This document shows, piece by piece, positions 17,175 to 29,100 of a DNA stretch of 37,046 nucleotides. The translations under genes were made by a program, and so were the position numbers. The DNA is from an uncultured Planctomycetaceae bacterium (GTDB lineage Bacteria > Planctomycetota > Planctomycetia > Planctomycetales > Planctomycetaceae): assembly GCA_937916515.1 (NCBI GenBank), contig CALFSX010000051.1, positions 1 to 37,046 of the forward strand. The letters run 5' to 3'. Position 1 is the first letter of the stretch; each line of letters begins with the position of its first letter. Below the pieces are notes generated by a model. That model was not told the DNA's origin, did not search any database, and was given only the letters and a program-made list of their open reading frames with translations.

Positions 17175-20100
17175 CGTACCTGCTGTGTTGAATCAACTGC
17201 GGAACAGCTGATTCCCGGGTTAACTTCTTGTGGTGATGATTCATGATGAGCCTGCCGCAATCGACGCACTGTTCTGGCCGCCGAACTCAGGCTAATGGCG
17301 GACAAATCCTGCCGACGCCTCCAACGCGCCGCAGTGGTCAGCCCTACAACAGGAGCCAGCAAGACCGCGGTCGCCGGTGGCGTTTCATCGTGTTCGGATG
17401 TTTCGCGAATGGTAAACGTGCTGTCGGAGTCATTGTGGTCTTCTGCCCCTGCAGCGGAACTTTGTTGGGCGGTCGATTCGCTCGAACTTGCTGTTACTTG
17501 TTCCGCAGGCGGCAACGCTTCACGACTTTCTGCGATGATCAATGGTTCAGTTTCTGCAGGGATAACGGCAGACGTTTCCTGAGGTGGGTCTGGAATTGCG
17601 TTTCCGTTCTCGTCCGGTTGCTGGTATTCCAGTTCTTTCAATTCGTACGGTTCAAATAATCCAGGCAGCTGTTCCGTGGCTGGCCCCGGTCGTCCACCTG
17701 TCACTTCAAACTTTACAATCGGGCGCTCGACCTGCTGACCACTGGTTTCGGTAATCAGCCAGACTTCATAGCCGCTGCCATCCTGTAACACGGGGTTTTC
17801 GCGAACGAACTGTTCAAAGCTTTCTCGATTGGAAATAAAGCTGTTGTCGGTAATTCGAGGAATCACAACTTCGGCTTCGGCGTCCAGTTCGAAATGACGG
17901 CGAATCTGCAGATACACGTCCGTGCCAATGGCCGCATCACTGGCAGCTCCAGAACCCAGATTGATATCCGTGACCACGCTGGAAACAATGGAACTGGCGA
18001 CAGGTGCTTCCACAAACGGCGTATCGTTTGCCGGACGTCCCGACGACACAAAGGGAAGAATTCCGGGACTCGGCCCTGCGATGAATTCCCATTCCGCTTC
18101 GCCCACTGGACGACCGGTGGGAGTTACCACGGTGTTGTCCATCGGTAACTGCGCCGCTTCCTGATTGAAACTTTGCAAAGGATTAGTGTCCGTGGAACTT
18201 AACAAGGCCAACCCCGCGTCCGGCAGAACAATTGGCTGGCCTGCCGCATCAAACACAGTCGCCACGGGAACTGACGATGTAAAGTCGGGAGGTGTTTCCA
18301 CGGTCGCTGTGCCGGGCACTGTTGCAGAATTGCCCCAGATGTTAATTGATTCGTGTTGAGCAACACTGAAGCGAACTCCAATGATATTCGGGTTGATTTC
18401 TCGCCCATTTCGATCGTGCACGGTTGTGACCAGATCGGCAATCGCAAACAAGTGTGGCACCTGATAGATGGATCCACCAGCATCGATGTAGTAGATCGTC
18501 TTGTCTGCGTCCGTCACGTCAAATTCGTAAGTGTCCGGCGATCCCACCACCGCGGTCGCGTCGCCTGCGGGGCCAGCCGGGTTAAGACTGGTTTGAGAAA
18601 CCACGCCCCAGTCGATCACAACTTCCAGGTTTTCTTCGCCGCCGACACCAAACACCAACTCAATGGTGCCCAGAAATTTACCATCAACAAACGTCAGACT
18701 GCTGCGCATGTTTTCTGCATCAGTTAACGTAACAAACGCCGTTTCAGCTCCTGTTGTAGCAGCCGCCGCGAAAGCCGTGGGACGTGGAGCGATCTGTTTG
18801 GCGACACCGCCGTCTGTGCGAACTTCCACGTTTTCGCCCAGAGTCACCGTGCCATTGATGCCGGACGACCCCGCGATAATTGTCAGCTTGTCGCCGGTTA
18901 CGTCGTCGAAAACTCCCGCGGTCGGGTCTTCGTCTGACGTGATGATGATATTGTCGGCTAACGTGAAGTTTCCACCGCGGCTGATCAGACTAATGGTTTC
19001 GTCGATACTGGTGGTTAGCACGTTGTGAGCCGCATTCACATTTTGAATGACGGTCAGATCGCCTTCCGACGTGATATTGATATCTCCAGCGTTGGTGTCG
19101 ATGCCTGTACTGGCGGTGAAGACCAGTTTGCCGATCGTCTGCGAACCAACCTGGTCAATCAACAGCTCGTCGGCATCAAAGAACGTGATCGCTCCCAATC
19201 CCGACGGCAGGCTGCCATCAGCAAGGTTGATCGCGGAATACACATCAACGTCGTTCGGTGCGGCTCCCAGCAGAACATCGCCCGCTGCGGATTCCTGACG
19301 GACTCCCAGACTTGCGGCGGTGATGAAACCGCTTGTCGTTTGCGAAATCGTGCCGTCTGCAACCAGACGAACATCTGCCGCGGCTGCGTTCACCTGCTGG
19401 CGAAGTGTCAGTGAATCTTCTGAATTGATCAGAACATCGCCGTCTGCCGATTTGACGCCGTCCGTCTGAGCAAACGTGATGTTGCCAATGGTTTGCGAGC
19501 TAACGGAATCGACAGCCAGTGCAATCTCGTTATTGAAGCCAATCGTTCCGGCTGTGCGGTCGTTGATAATAGAAACGACGTCAACGCGATTGCCATCATC
19601 CAGCAGCACGTCGCCGGCAGTTACGGATTCCTGTCGAATCGCCAGTTCATTGGCCGCAATGATGCCCAATGCAGACTGCACCACGTCATCATCCGCCAGA
19701 ATACGAACGTCTCCATTGACAAAATCGATCTGCTGATTGATCGTCAAACTGCCATTCACATCCAGCAAAGCATCACCCAAAAGTGCTCCCTGAATTCCGT
19801 CAATACCAGCAAACGTGATGTTGCCACAAGTGGCTGCCGCTACGGAATCGATGGTCAGATCGTCGATATCCCGGTACACAGTCTGTCCTGAATCGGCAGC
19901 GTTGGATGTCGCCAGCACGTCAACGTCGTTGCCGTCATCCAGCACAATATCACCGCTGGAACCGAATTGATAAATGCCCAGCTCTGCCGCTGTGATGGTT
20001 CCTGCAGCCGATTGCGTAATGTCATTGCCGGCCTGCAGGTATGTGTAACCAGTGCCGCTGTTAATCGCAGAATTCAATGTCAGCGAATGCGTGGCCTGAA

Positions 20101-23100
20101 CATAAATGAATACATCTGCATTTGTAGTTGAAACACCTGAGACCACCCCCACTGCGATATTGCCGATTGTCGTCGGCGCAACGGTGCCAACAATCAAATC
20201 GCCCGCTGAATTGATAGCCACCTTTCCTCCACCAACATTGCTCACGGCAATGGTGTTGATGAAATTGTTGTCATCCAGCAACACATTCGCTCCCGGCGAA
20301 AGCTGCAGCACGGCAAGCTCATCGGCGACAAAGGTTCCGTCGCCTGTTTGTTGAACATTACCATTGGCCATAATCCGCGTGTCCGCAGTACCAGAATTGA
20401 CCTGCTGATTGATATCCAGTGTGCCTCCGGAATTCACCACAACATCACCGTTGCTGGTGTGTATTCCACTTGTTTCCGCAAAGTTTGCCTGATCCAGCGT
20501 TTGTGCCGTAACCGTGCCAATTATAAAATCGTCGACATTCTCAAACGCGACAACACCACCAACAGCCGTATTCTGAATCGCCACGGTGTTCACGTCATTG
20601 GCATCATCCAGCACGATATCGCCAGTTGCCGCCTCATTGCGAATGCCAAGTAAATCTGCCGTAATCGTGCCAGCCGCCACCTGGCTGATGGCACCTTTGC
20701 TAAGAATGCGAACGTTGCCAGTTCCGGCGTTCAGTGTTTGGCTAATCGTCAACGTCGTGCCAACATCCAGCAACACATCGTTGTTACCAGACGTCAGACC
20801 ATGAACGCTGCCAACGGCATCAATGCTGATCGCGTCAAGATCTTTGTAAGTGACGGCACCAGTGTTATTACCCGCCAGCACCGCCACGTTGTTGTATGCA
20901 TTAGTAAGTTCAAATGTGCCGGAACCGTTAAGCACAAGGCTTCCCGCAAGAATTTTTGAATTCGTTTGCGGCGTGGACGGCAGTCTTTGAGACACGACAG
21001 CCGACGCCGCTTGACTAATAGTAGCCACGCCGCTGCCCACATCGATGGCTGTCAGGTCACAATCCAGATCGACAAGTTCCAATGCCGCGGAATCATTGTT
21101 GATCGCTAAATCACCACTTGCCTCCCCATCAAACTCCTGCACAGTCAAGTTCAGAGTTTCGCCCTGCCCAGACTTGAACAGCAATCGCATGGCGTTGACA
21201 TCGATTACACCAGTGCCACCCGCTGCAACATCAGCCGCTTCAATTCTAAGATCACCTGACACGGAAAGCGGTGTGGCAGACGATGGCAGTGTCAGAGTTC
21301 CCGTCGCTAACAGCGAAAGGTTGGCAGTGGTAATGGTTCCGCCGGACAAATCGAGATCGTTCGCACTTGTTAGAAACGCGCTGTCAGCCGTAAGGATCGT
21401 TACCTTGCCGCTGCCAGTTTCGTGAACGGCCACGTTTCGAGCCGCGACAATTTCAATTTCAGCAGATCGAACTTCCAGTGGATCTGCGGGCGTTGGTTTA
21501 AACACATCGGAAGAAGCGAACCCGATATCCAGCCCCGCTTCCAGACGCGTCACTCCCGACGACGCCTGAATGTTCAAGGCAGCTCCATTGTTATCGATGA
21601 TGCTTCCGGAGGCGTAAATATCGACAGCGATTCCGGGTGTCGCCAAAATGTCGGCGGTGACCAGATCGATCAGGACATCGCCCACTGCTGCATCAACATT
21701 CACGCTGCCCGAGTATGCCGTCAGAGACGTTGCCAGGATGTCGCCGGCATCGGCCGACAGCGTCACGGAATCTGCAGCCACAACACTTGTCGCCGTAATC
21801 CCCCCACTCGTTGTGGACAGGTATATGCTATCACCCGTGGCTCCCCCGGCGGACACGGATATTGCGTCAATCAGTCCAGCTGCCTGCATGTTGATGCTGC
21901 CATCGGTGGTTGACGCCGTCAGCAGAACTCCGTCTGTCTCATTGATAAATATACTGCCGGCACCGTTATCCGTCGCCATCAATGTTGTGACAGCCGTATC
22001 AATCGCCGCCGTTCCGGACGCTCCAATTCCGTTTTGAGATTTTAGATTGGCAACTTCGGTAACAATGTTTTCAAAGCCCGTTCCATCACCCGCCAGGTTG
22101 TCTGTGATTGCCGCCGACGACGTCACCTGCACGCTGGAAGTCGCCACCAGTTGGCTTAGAGCAACATTGCGCCCCGTGTACAAAATCTCATCTGCACCGG
22201 TGACCGTGCCGCTGGCCATAAAAATATCGCCGGCCAATGAATTCAACACCACGGTTCCTGTCGCCCCCGTTGTGATGTTCGCATTCTGAACAACCGATGT
22301 CGCCACCAGTTCAAGATCACCGGTACTGGAACTTACAACGGCGTTCGTCGTCAGAGTTCCATCACTATTGACGTTCAGATCGCCAGCCCCATGGGCCGTT
22401 ATCACGGAATCTGCCGTCAGGCTGCCGCCAGTGTTCAGATCGATACTTCCGTTGCCCGCCAGAGTACGAACCCCCGTGCCTGCGATCACCAGATCGTTGG
22501 CTTCGTTGACCACTACGTTTCCGCTGGTGGTATTGGTGGCCTGCAGTGAACCAATCTCTGTGTTGATATCCGCAGTTCCAGCGGCTCCAATGCCAGTCGC
22601 CGCCGTCAATGAAACAAAACCTGATGTTGCGATGTTTGCCGTTTCTGCTGCCGAATTGTCGATAACCGATCCCGCTGCACTCGAGTCACTGTCTGCGGTA
22701 ATTGTGATGTTGCCGGACGTACTGGAAACTGACGCCAAACGAACGTTGCCCGTTGCCCCGTAGCCGATGGCCCCCAGAACACTGACGGTTGAAGTACCAT
22801 CCGCCATTGTAATATCACCGCTATCCGCCGTAACGGATATCCGACCGGTGCTCGCGGTGCTGATGGTTGAATTCTGAGCCACCGCGTTGGCATAGACATC
22901 AATATCGCCAGTTCCCGATGAAACTGCCGCATTCTGCGTGAGCATGCCGTCATCTACATTCAACGTCACGTCGCCGGAACCATTCGCAGTGATGACAGCC
23001 GCTGAATTGACAACCAGGTTTCCGGCATCCACATCAACACGGATATTCCCGTTGCCTCCCGTTGTGGAAACCCCTGTGCCAGCAATCGAAAGCTCATCAA

Positions 23101-26100
23101 ATTCGTGAATAACAATGTCACCACTGGTGGAATTCATGGCCTGAACAAAGGCGATATCCGTGTTGATATCCGCTGATCCCGTTGCTCCAATTCCGGTAGC
23201 TGCTGACAAAGTCACCATGCCTGTGTTTGTAAGATTTGCTGACTCCGCAACTGTGTTGTCGGTGATACTGCCAGCAGCTGCCGCGACACGGATGCCACCG
23301 ACACCTGTTGTCAAAGCAGACAATCCAACATCTGTGGCAGCCGAAATACTGATATCGCCGGTTGTCGATTGCAAAGACGTGCCATCCGCCAGAGTGACTG
23401 AACCATTCGTCGCAGTCAGCTGCTGATTTCCATCAACCGTTGTTAACTCACTGGTGGCCAGCACCTGCACATTACCAACGGCCACGCCCGTGATCGCCCC
23501 GGCCGCGTCTGTACGGATATTCGCATTGATGACAAGATTTGTGCCCGCATTCAGATCAACGTTGCCGGTCGCATCCTCTGATGCGTCCCCACCGGTAATC
23601 GTCAACGCGGCGTTAATGGTCAGATGATCGTCGCTGCCACCATCGTTAGTAGATGTCAGGCTGATGCCGCTACCGTCGTTATTGGTGATCGCAGAATTCA
23701 CAGTCAAAGGACTGGCGGCAGACAGCGTGATATTATCGAGCGTGGAATCCTGAACGTCGCTGCCGATGCCGCTGTTGTCCGTGATGGTGATTCCCGACAG
23801 GCTTCCCACGGTGCCCACCGTCAGCGAGCCGGTGTTCACAATGTGAATATCGCCCGAATCTGTTTCGGCGGCGATGGTGTGAGTGACTGCGGCGGCGGAT
23901 GTTCGAGTTTCCAGAGCATCCGCGTCGTCGCCGATACCGGTCAGGGCACTCAGTGACGTGTTGACAGCAATGATGTCCATATGATCGTCGCCGGCATCCG
24001 TGATGGCACCGGAAATTGACTTGACGGAAACGGTGTTCGCGGTGCTAAGCTGCCCAATCGACACATTGCCGTCGGCCTCGACCGTGATGGTCGCGGTGCT
24101 GGCTGAGACCTGAGCTCCATTGGCCATGATGACCTGACCGCCATGGTTTCCGGCTTCGTTGTCGGCGGTAATTGTAATGGCTCCATCAACGGCCAGCACG
24201 TCTCCAAAGCTGCCCAATTCCACGTTTCCTGCCGCGGAGATCTGTATCGTCGACAGTGACAGAGTATTTCGAATCAGGCCGTTTATGATCGTAGCTGCCC
24301 CCGACGGCGCGTTGCCACTATCGCCGATGATGATGGCACCGTTGGACAGCACTTGATCAGATGTTCCGTTGGCATCGATCCTCACGCTGTCAACTGCGCC
24401 GGCTGTAGCAAAGATATCTGAGCCGCGAACGGCAACGCTGCCACCGATATCCAGCGGGCCTCCGCCGAGATACAACTGACCGGCGGCTGTAACGTGAACT
24501 CCACCATGCCCCCCCGTCGGCCCGGAACCGGCATCCGTCCCGGAATTGGTATCGGCCGTCACGATGATTTTCGCTCCGCCACCCGCAGTAACGGTATTGC
24601 TGATGATCACGTCTCGTTCAGCGTTCAGGATGATATCGCTGCCGCTGTTGATAGCTGCTGCGATTGTCAGGTCAACATCACCGCCCTGAATAGAAACGCT
24701 GCCCGCACCAACCTTGACCATGCCGTTGACAGTGGCTCCAGTGATGGACAGTGTCCCTCCAAGCCCCGAGTCACTGCTGACTGTGCCGTCGATCGTCAGA
24801 CCATCAGCAGCGGTCAGCATGATGGCTCCACCGTTGACGAACGTGTCTCCACTGGTCACCGGACCGCTGAAGGTGACATCTCCACCACCTGTTTGATCGA
24901 ATTTGATGCCGCCGTTGCCGGTTGTCAGCGAAGTAACCGTCGTCGCCGTTACCAGAACATTATCAATGTCGATATTGCCGACCGCGGTATCAGCGCTGAT
25001 GCTGGAAGCGGCAGTTTGTATGGCCGTTGAACTGCCCAGGCCGATGCCGGTAGCCGCGTTCAGGCCGACGGTCGCTGCAGTGATAAGTCCCGATCCGTCG
25101 ATGCTGCCGGTGTTCGAGGTAAAGGCGGCCGTTGTTGCGTCAACGGTGGTTGTACCTGTTAACGTCACGTCGCCGAAGCTGGTCAGAGTAAGACTGTTCC
25201 CGGTGTTGGCGTTCACCAGTTCCGTGGCGCTGTCTTCAGTGACACTGACAGCTCCGGCGGAATTGAACGTTAGACTGCCAAAGTTGGTGGCGTTGCCTGC
25301 GTCATCTCCCAGAGTGATAGCACTTCCTGTGAAGTCGGCATGACCGGTGATGGCCAGGTCGCCGTCGGTGCCGTCTGTGATGATGCCGGATGCCGACACC
25401 AGCAGGTTGTTACTGATGGTTGAGAGACCGGCGAACTGCACAGCGTTGATGTCATTCAGAGTCACGTCTTTGCCGGACACCACGGTAATGTCGCCGGCAA
25501 AATCGTTCGCGTTGTCCAGAGTGATATCATGTGTCGCACCGGCCGTCAGGCTGGTCGTGCCGGTGATGGCCAGAGTACCGGACGCTCCATCAGTGATGGT
25601 TCCGACTGTCGTTGCCACCAGATCCCCACCGACGACTGACGTGCCACCAAACTGCAGAGCATTAACGTCGTTCAGGGTCACGTGATTGCCGGACACAATG
25701 GTCACGTCGCCAACGAAGTTGTTGGAGTTGTCCAGAGTGATGTTGTTGGTCGAACCGGCCGTCAGACTGGTGGTGCCGGTGACAGCCAGAGTGCCCGCCC
25801 CGCCATCAGTGATCGTGCCGGAGGTGGTGACAACCAGGGCCTGACTGATGACTGAAGTGCCGCCGAACTGCAGATCGTTGATATCGTTCAGGGTCACATC
25901 TTTGCCGGAAACAATGGTCACATCGCCCACGAAGTTGTTGGCGTTGTCCAAAGTGATGTCATTCGCCGAACCAGCCGCAAGACTGGTTGTGCCGGACACT
26001 GCCAGAGTTGCCGAGGCTCCATCGGTGATGGTTCCGTCAGTCGTTGCCACCAGATGCCCGCTGATAACTGAAGTGCCACCGAACTGCAGATCGCTGATGT

Positions 26101-29100
26101 CGTTCAGTGTCACGTCTTTGCCGGATACCACGGTGACGTCGCCACCGAAGTCGTTGGCGTTATCCAGAATGATGTCGTTTCCCGCTCCTGCAGTCAGGCT
26201 GGTCGTGCCGTCAATTGTCAGAGTTCCGGTTGCTCCATCCGTAATTTGACCGGCAGCATTCAGAACAAGACTTCCGCCGGACAGAGCATCATCAATTGTG
26301 ATCGCTCCAGCGGTTTCCGTCAGAGCCACCAGCCCCGTCCCGCCGCTGCCGCTGAAAGCGATTCCTGTAGCCTTGGTGTCTTCAAACAGAACGTTGCCGG
26401 TGCTGTTGGTGATATCCAGATTGCTGACGATGGTTTCCACAGCGTTGGCGCTGCCGATACCGCTGGCGGCTGTGATGTTCAGACTGGCAGCGTTCACGTC
26501 TGTTGCAATATTGGAATTGCCGACAACGGCTGTTCCGGCAGACAGAGTCACCACGCCCAGTACTCCAGCCCCTGAAGTCTGGACTCCCGTTGTGCCAGTT
26601 GCCTGTTCGAAGCGTAGTTCGTCAGCCGCCGTCAGCTCAATCGTCCCCGACCCATTGACGGATTCAGCAATCACCAAATCGTTGCCAGCAGCAACAACGC
26701 TGATTTCGATCGCTCCACCGACAGCAGAATTAGTGATTCCACTACCGACGCTTCCCAAAGTCAGCGAACCAGCATTACTGATCGCAATCGCGCCGCCAGT
26801 GGAATTCACAGCCGTCAGTTTGTCAACGACTGTATTCAGCGGCGATGCTGTTGAACCGATTCCATTGACGGCTTCCAGCATCAGCGAGTTCACAGTCAGG
26901 CTTCCCGAACCGGTGATCGCAGCGCCGGTCACCAGTTTCAGCACGGGAATCGGCGTCGTGTTGTCTGCCACGTTGATGGTCGAGCTGACATTGATGTCCC
27001 CGCTGTTGGTGTCGCCAATCATCACGGTGCCGGCTGTGATGGTGTTGAGCTCATTATCAGACACGCCAAGCGTACCCGCCGAATCAACGCCTCCGAGATC
27101 AATGTTCGCTCCATTGGTGTACTGTCGAATCGTGACACTGCTGCTGGCGGACGCGGCGACACTGGCTGTGGCATCGATCCTCAGGCTGTCGGTGGCTAGT
27201 GTGATGGTGCCGCCGTTGGTCGCCGTGGTGATGCTTGATGTATGCTGCAATGCAATGCCGGCACTAACCCCGGACCCTCCTGTGATTCCTGTAACTTGAA
27301 CGTCACCTCCACCGGACGTGATTTTGCTAACGTTTCCGTACAGCACAACGCCGCCGTTTCCGTTACCACCACCATTGCCGCCAGTTCCAATCACTGTCAC
27401 AGCAGCGTTGGTGCCCGACGTAATCGTTCCGCCAATGCCGACTGCCACGCCAATACTGTTGCCGCCCGAACTGCCTCCACCGATTCCGGTCACCGAAACA
27501 GCTCCACCGCTGGACGTAATCACCGAATTCGTCTGATACACGAACACCCCGTAATTGTTCGGCGCGGTCCCGCCAACACTTCCTCCGGTGCCAGCCACTA
27601 CTACCATTCCGCTACCGCCGGCCGACACCAGCCCACCGAACGACACATCAACGCCGTGATTAAGCGTACTGGATCCTGCACCACCACCCGTTCCCGTCAC
27701 CTGCACATTGCCGCCGGCGGATGTGATGGACCCGCCGCTTCCTGATACTAGAACTCCCACATTAGCGTTACCAGTTCCCGTCAGACTTCCGCCCTGACCA
27801 GTGACTGTTACAAGGCCGGTTGTGCCGCCGATAATATCGCCGGAAATCCGAACGCCCGATTGATAGCCCGCAGCATCATCTCCACCTTTACCAAGAACGG
27901 TAACCGTCCCTGTGCCGGCTGCCTGAACCAATCCGCCATTAACGTTGATCCCGATGAAGTTGCCGCTGGTAGAAATCGCCTGTTGGTTGGCACTCAGCAA
28001 CAGGTTTCCATCCACGGTCGTCACGGACGAACCGCTGGCAAGAACAATGTTGCGTTCCGCCGTCAATGAAATCTCGCCGTTACCAGTTGCGGAAATGTCG
28101 GCGTTGGAATTCGCAAGGTCGATCGTGCCGACTGCGTTCGCCGTTAAGTCCATGCCTGCAGCCATAGTCACCGTGTTGTTCACGCTGATTCCAGCAGCAG
28201 AGTTCAGAGTCAGGTGCTGATTCCCGGTTGTGACCGAAGTTAGAGTAATTCCATCTGCATTTGTAATTACGGCGGTGGTCGCTCCGCTGATCACCAGCAC
28301 ATCACCGGCAGCATTGCCGAAAATCACGTCGCCGTCGGCGGTTAACGTCATTCCGTCCAGAGTTACGTTGGCATTGAACGTCGCTCCCCCGGCACCCAAC
28401 GTAACATCTTCATGGAACCGAATTTCCCCCGCTGCGTTATCCTGAAACAGGCCACGCAGAGAAATTCCCCCACCGAGGATTCCGGTGAACGTGCGTGAAC
28501 CTGCCCCCACCAACGTCAGTGATTCAGTATCTGCTGTTGTTCCGTCGACTCCACCACTGAAACTGATATCGCCGCTTCCACCAAGACTGGCATCCCCCGC
28601 CAGAGTGATCTCCCCGGCCAAAGCGGCTGCCGTCCCACTGCTATTGGAGATCGATCCAACGCCACTTGCGCCATTTCCGTTGATTGTTAATGCCTCAAAA
28701 CCGATCGCGAAGCCGTTTAGATCCAACGTGCCTCCGTTGACAATGGTGCCTCCCGCAATCGCCCCCAAAGCAGCTGTGTGGCCCGCAGCAATAGTTCCTG
28801 CATCGATGGTTAGCGTGTTGTCAAACGCGTTCGCGCCGGAAAACGTTACCGTGCCGCTGCCGACCTTCACCAGAGTTCCGCTGCCGCTGATTACAGCCGC
28901 GACTTCGCGATTGTTGGCGTCACCGAAGGTCAATGACGAGGCTCCTTCCACTACGATCGAGGTCCCTGCCACCGCAGCCAGGTCGGCTATCACAACGGCT
29001 GCAGCGGCGTCCGGACCGGTGATTTCCAGAGTTTTCGTGCCTGAAAGACTAACCGTTTCGTTGTATGTACCATCGTTGACGATAATTGTACCGTTTGCCA

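Noticed and set aside
25330-26250. Evenly spaced repeats considered as a CRISPR-like array
   Set aside because: The 216-bp units are in frame, encode similar protein modules, and contain no short repeat with unique spacers.
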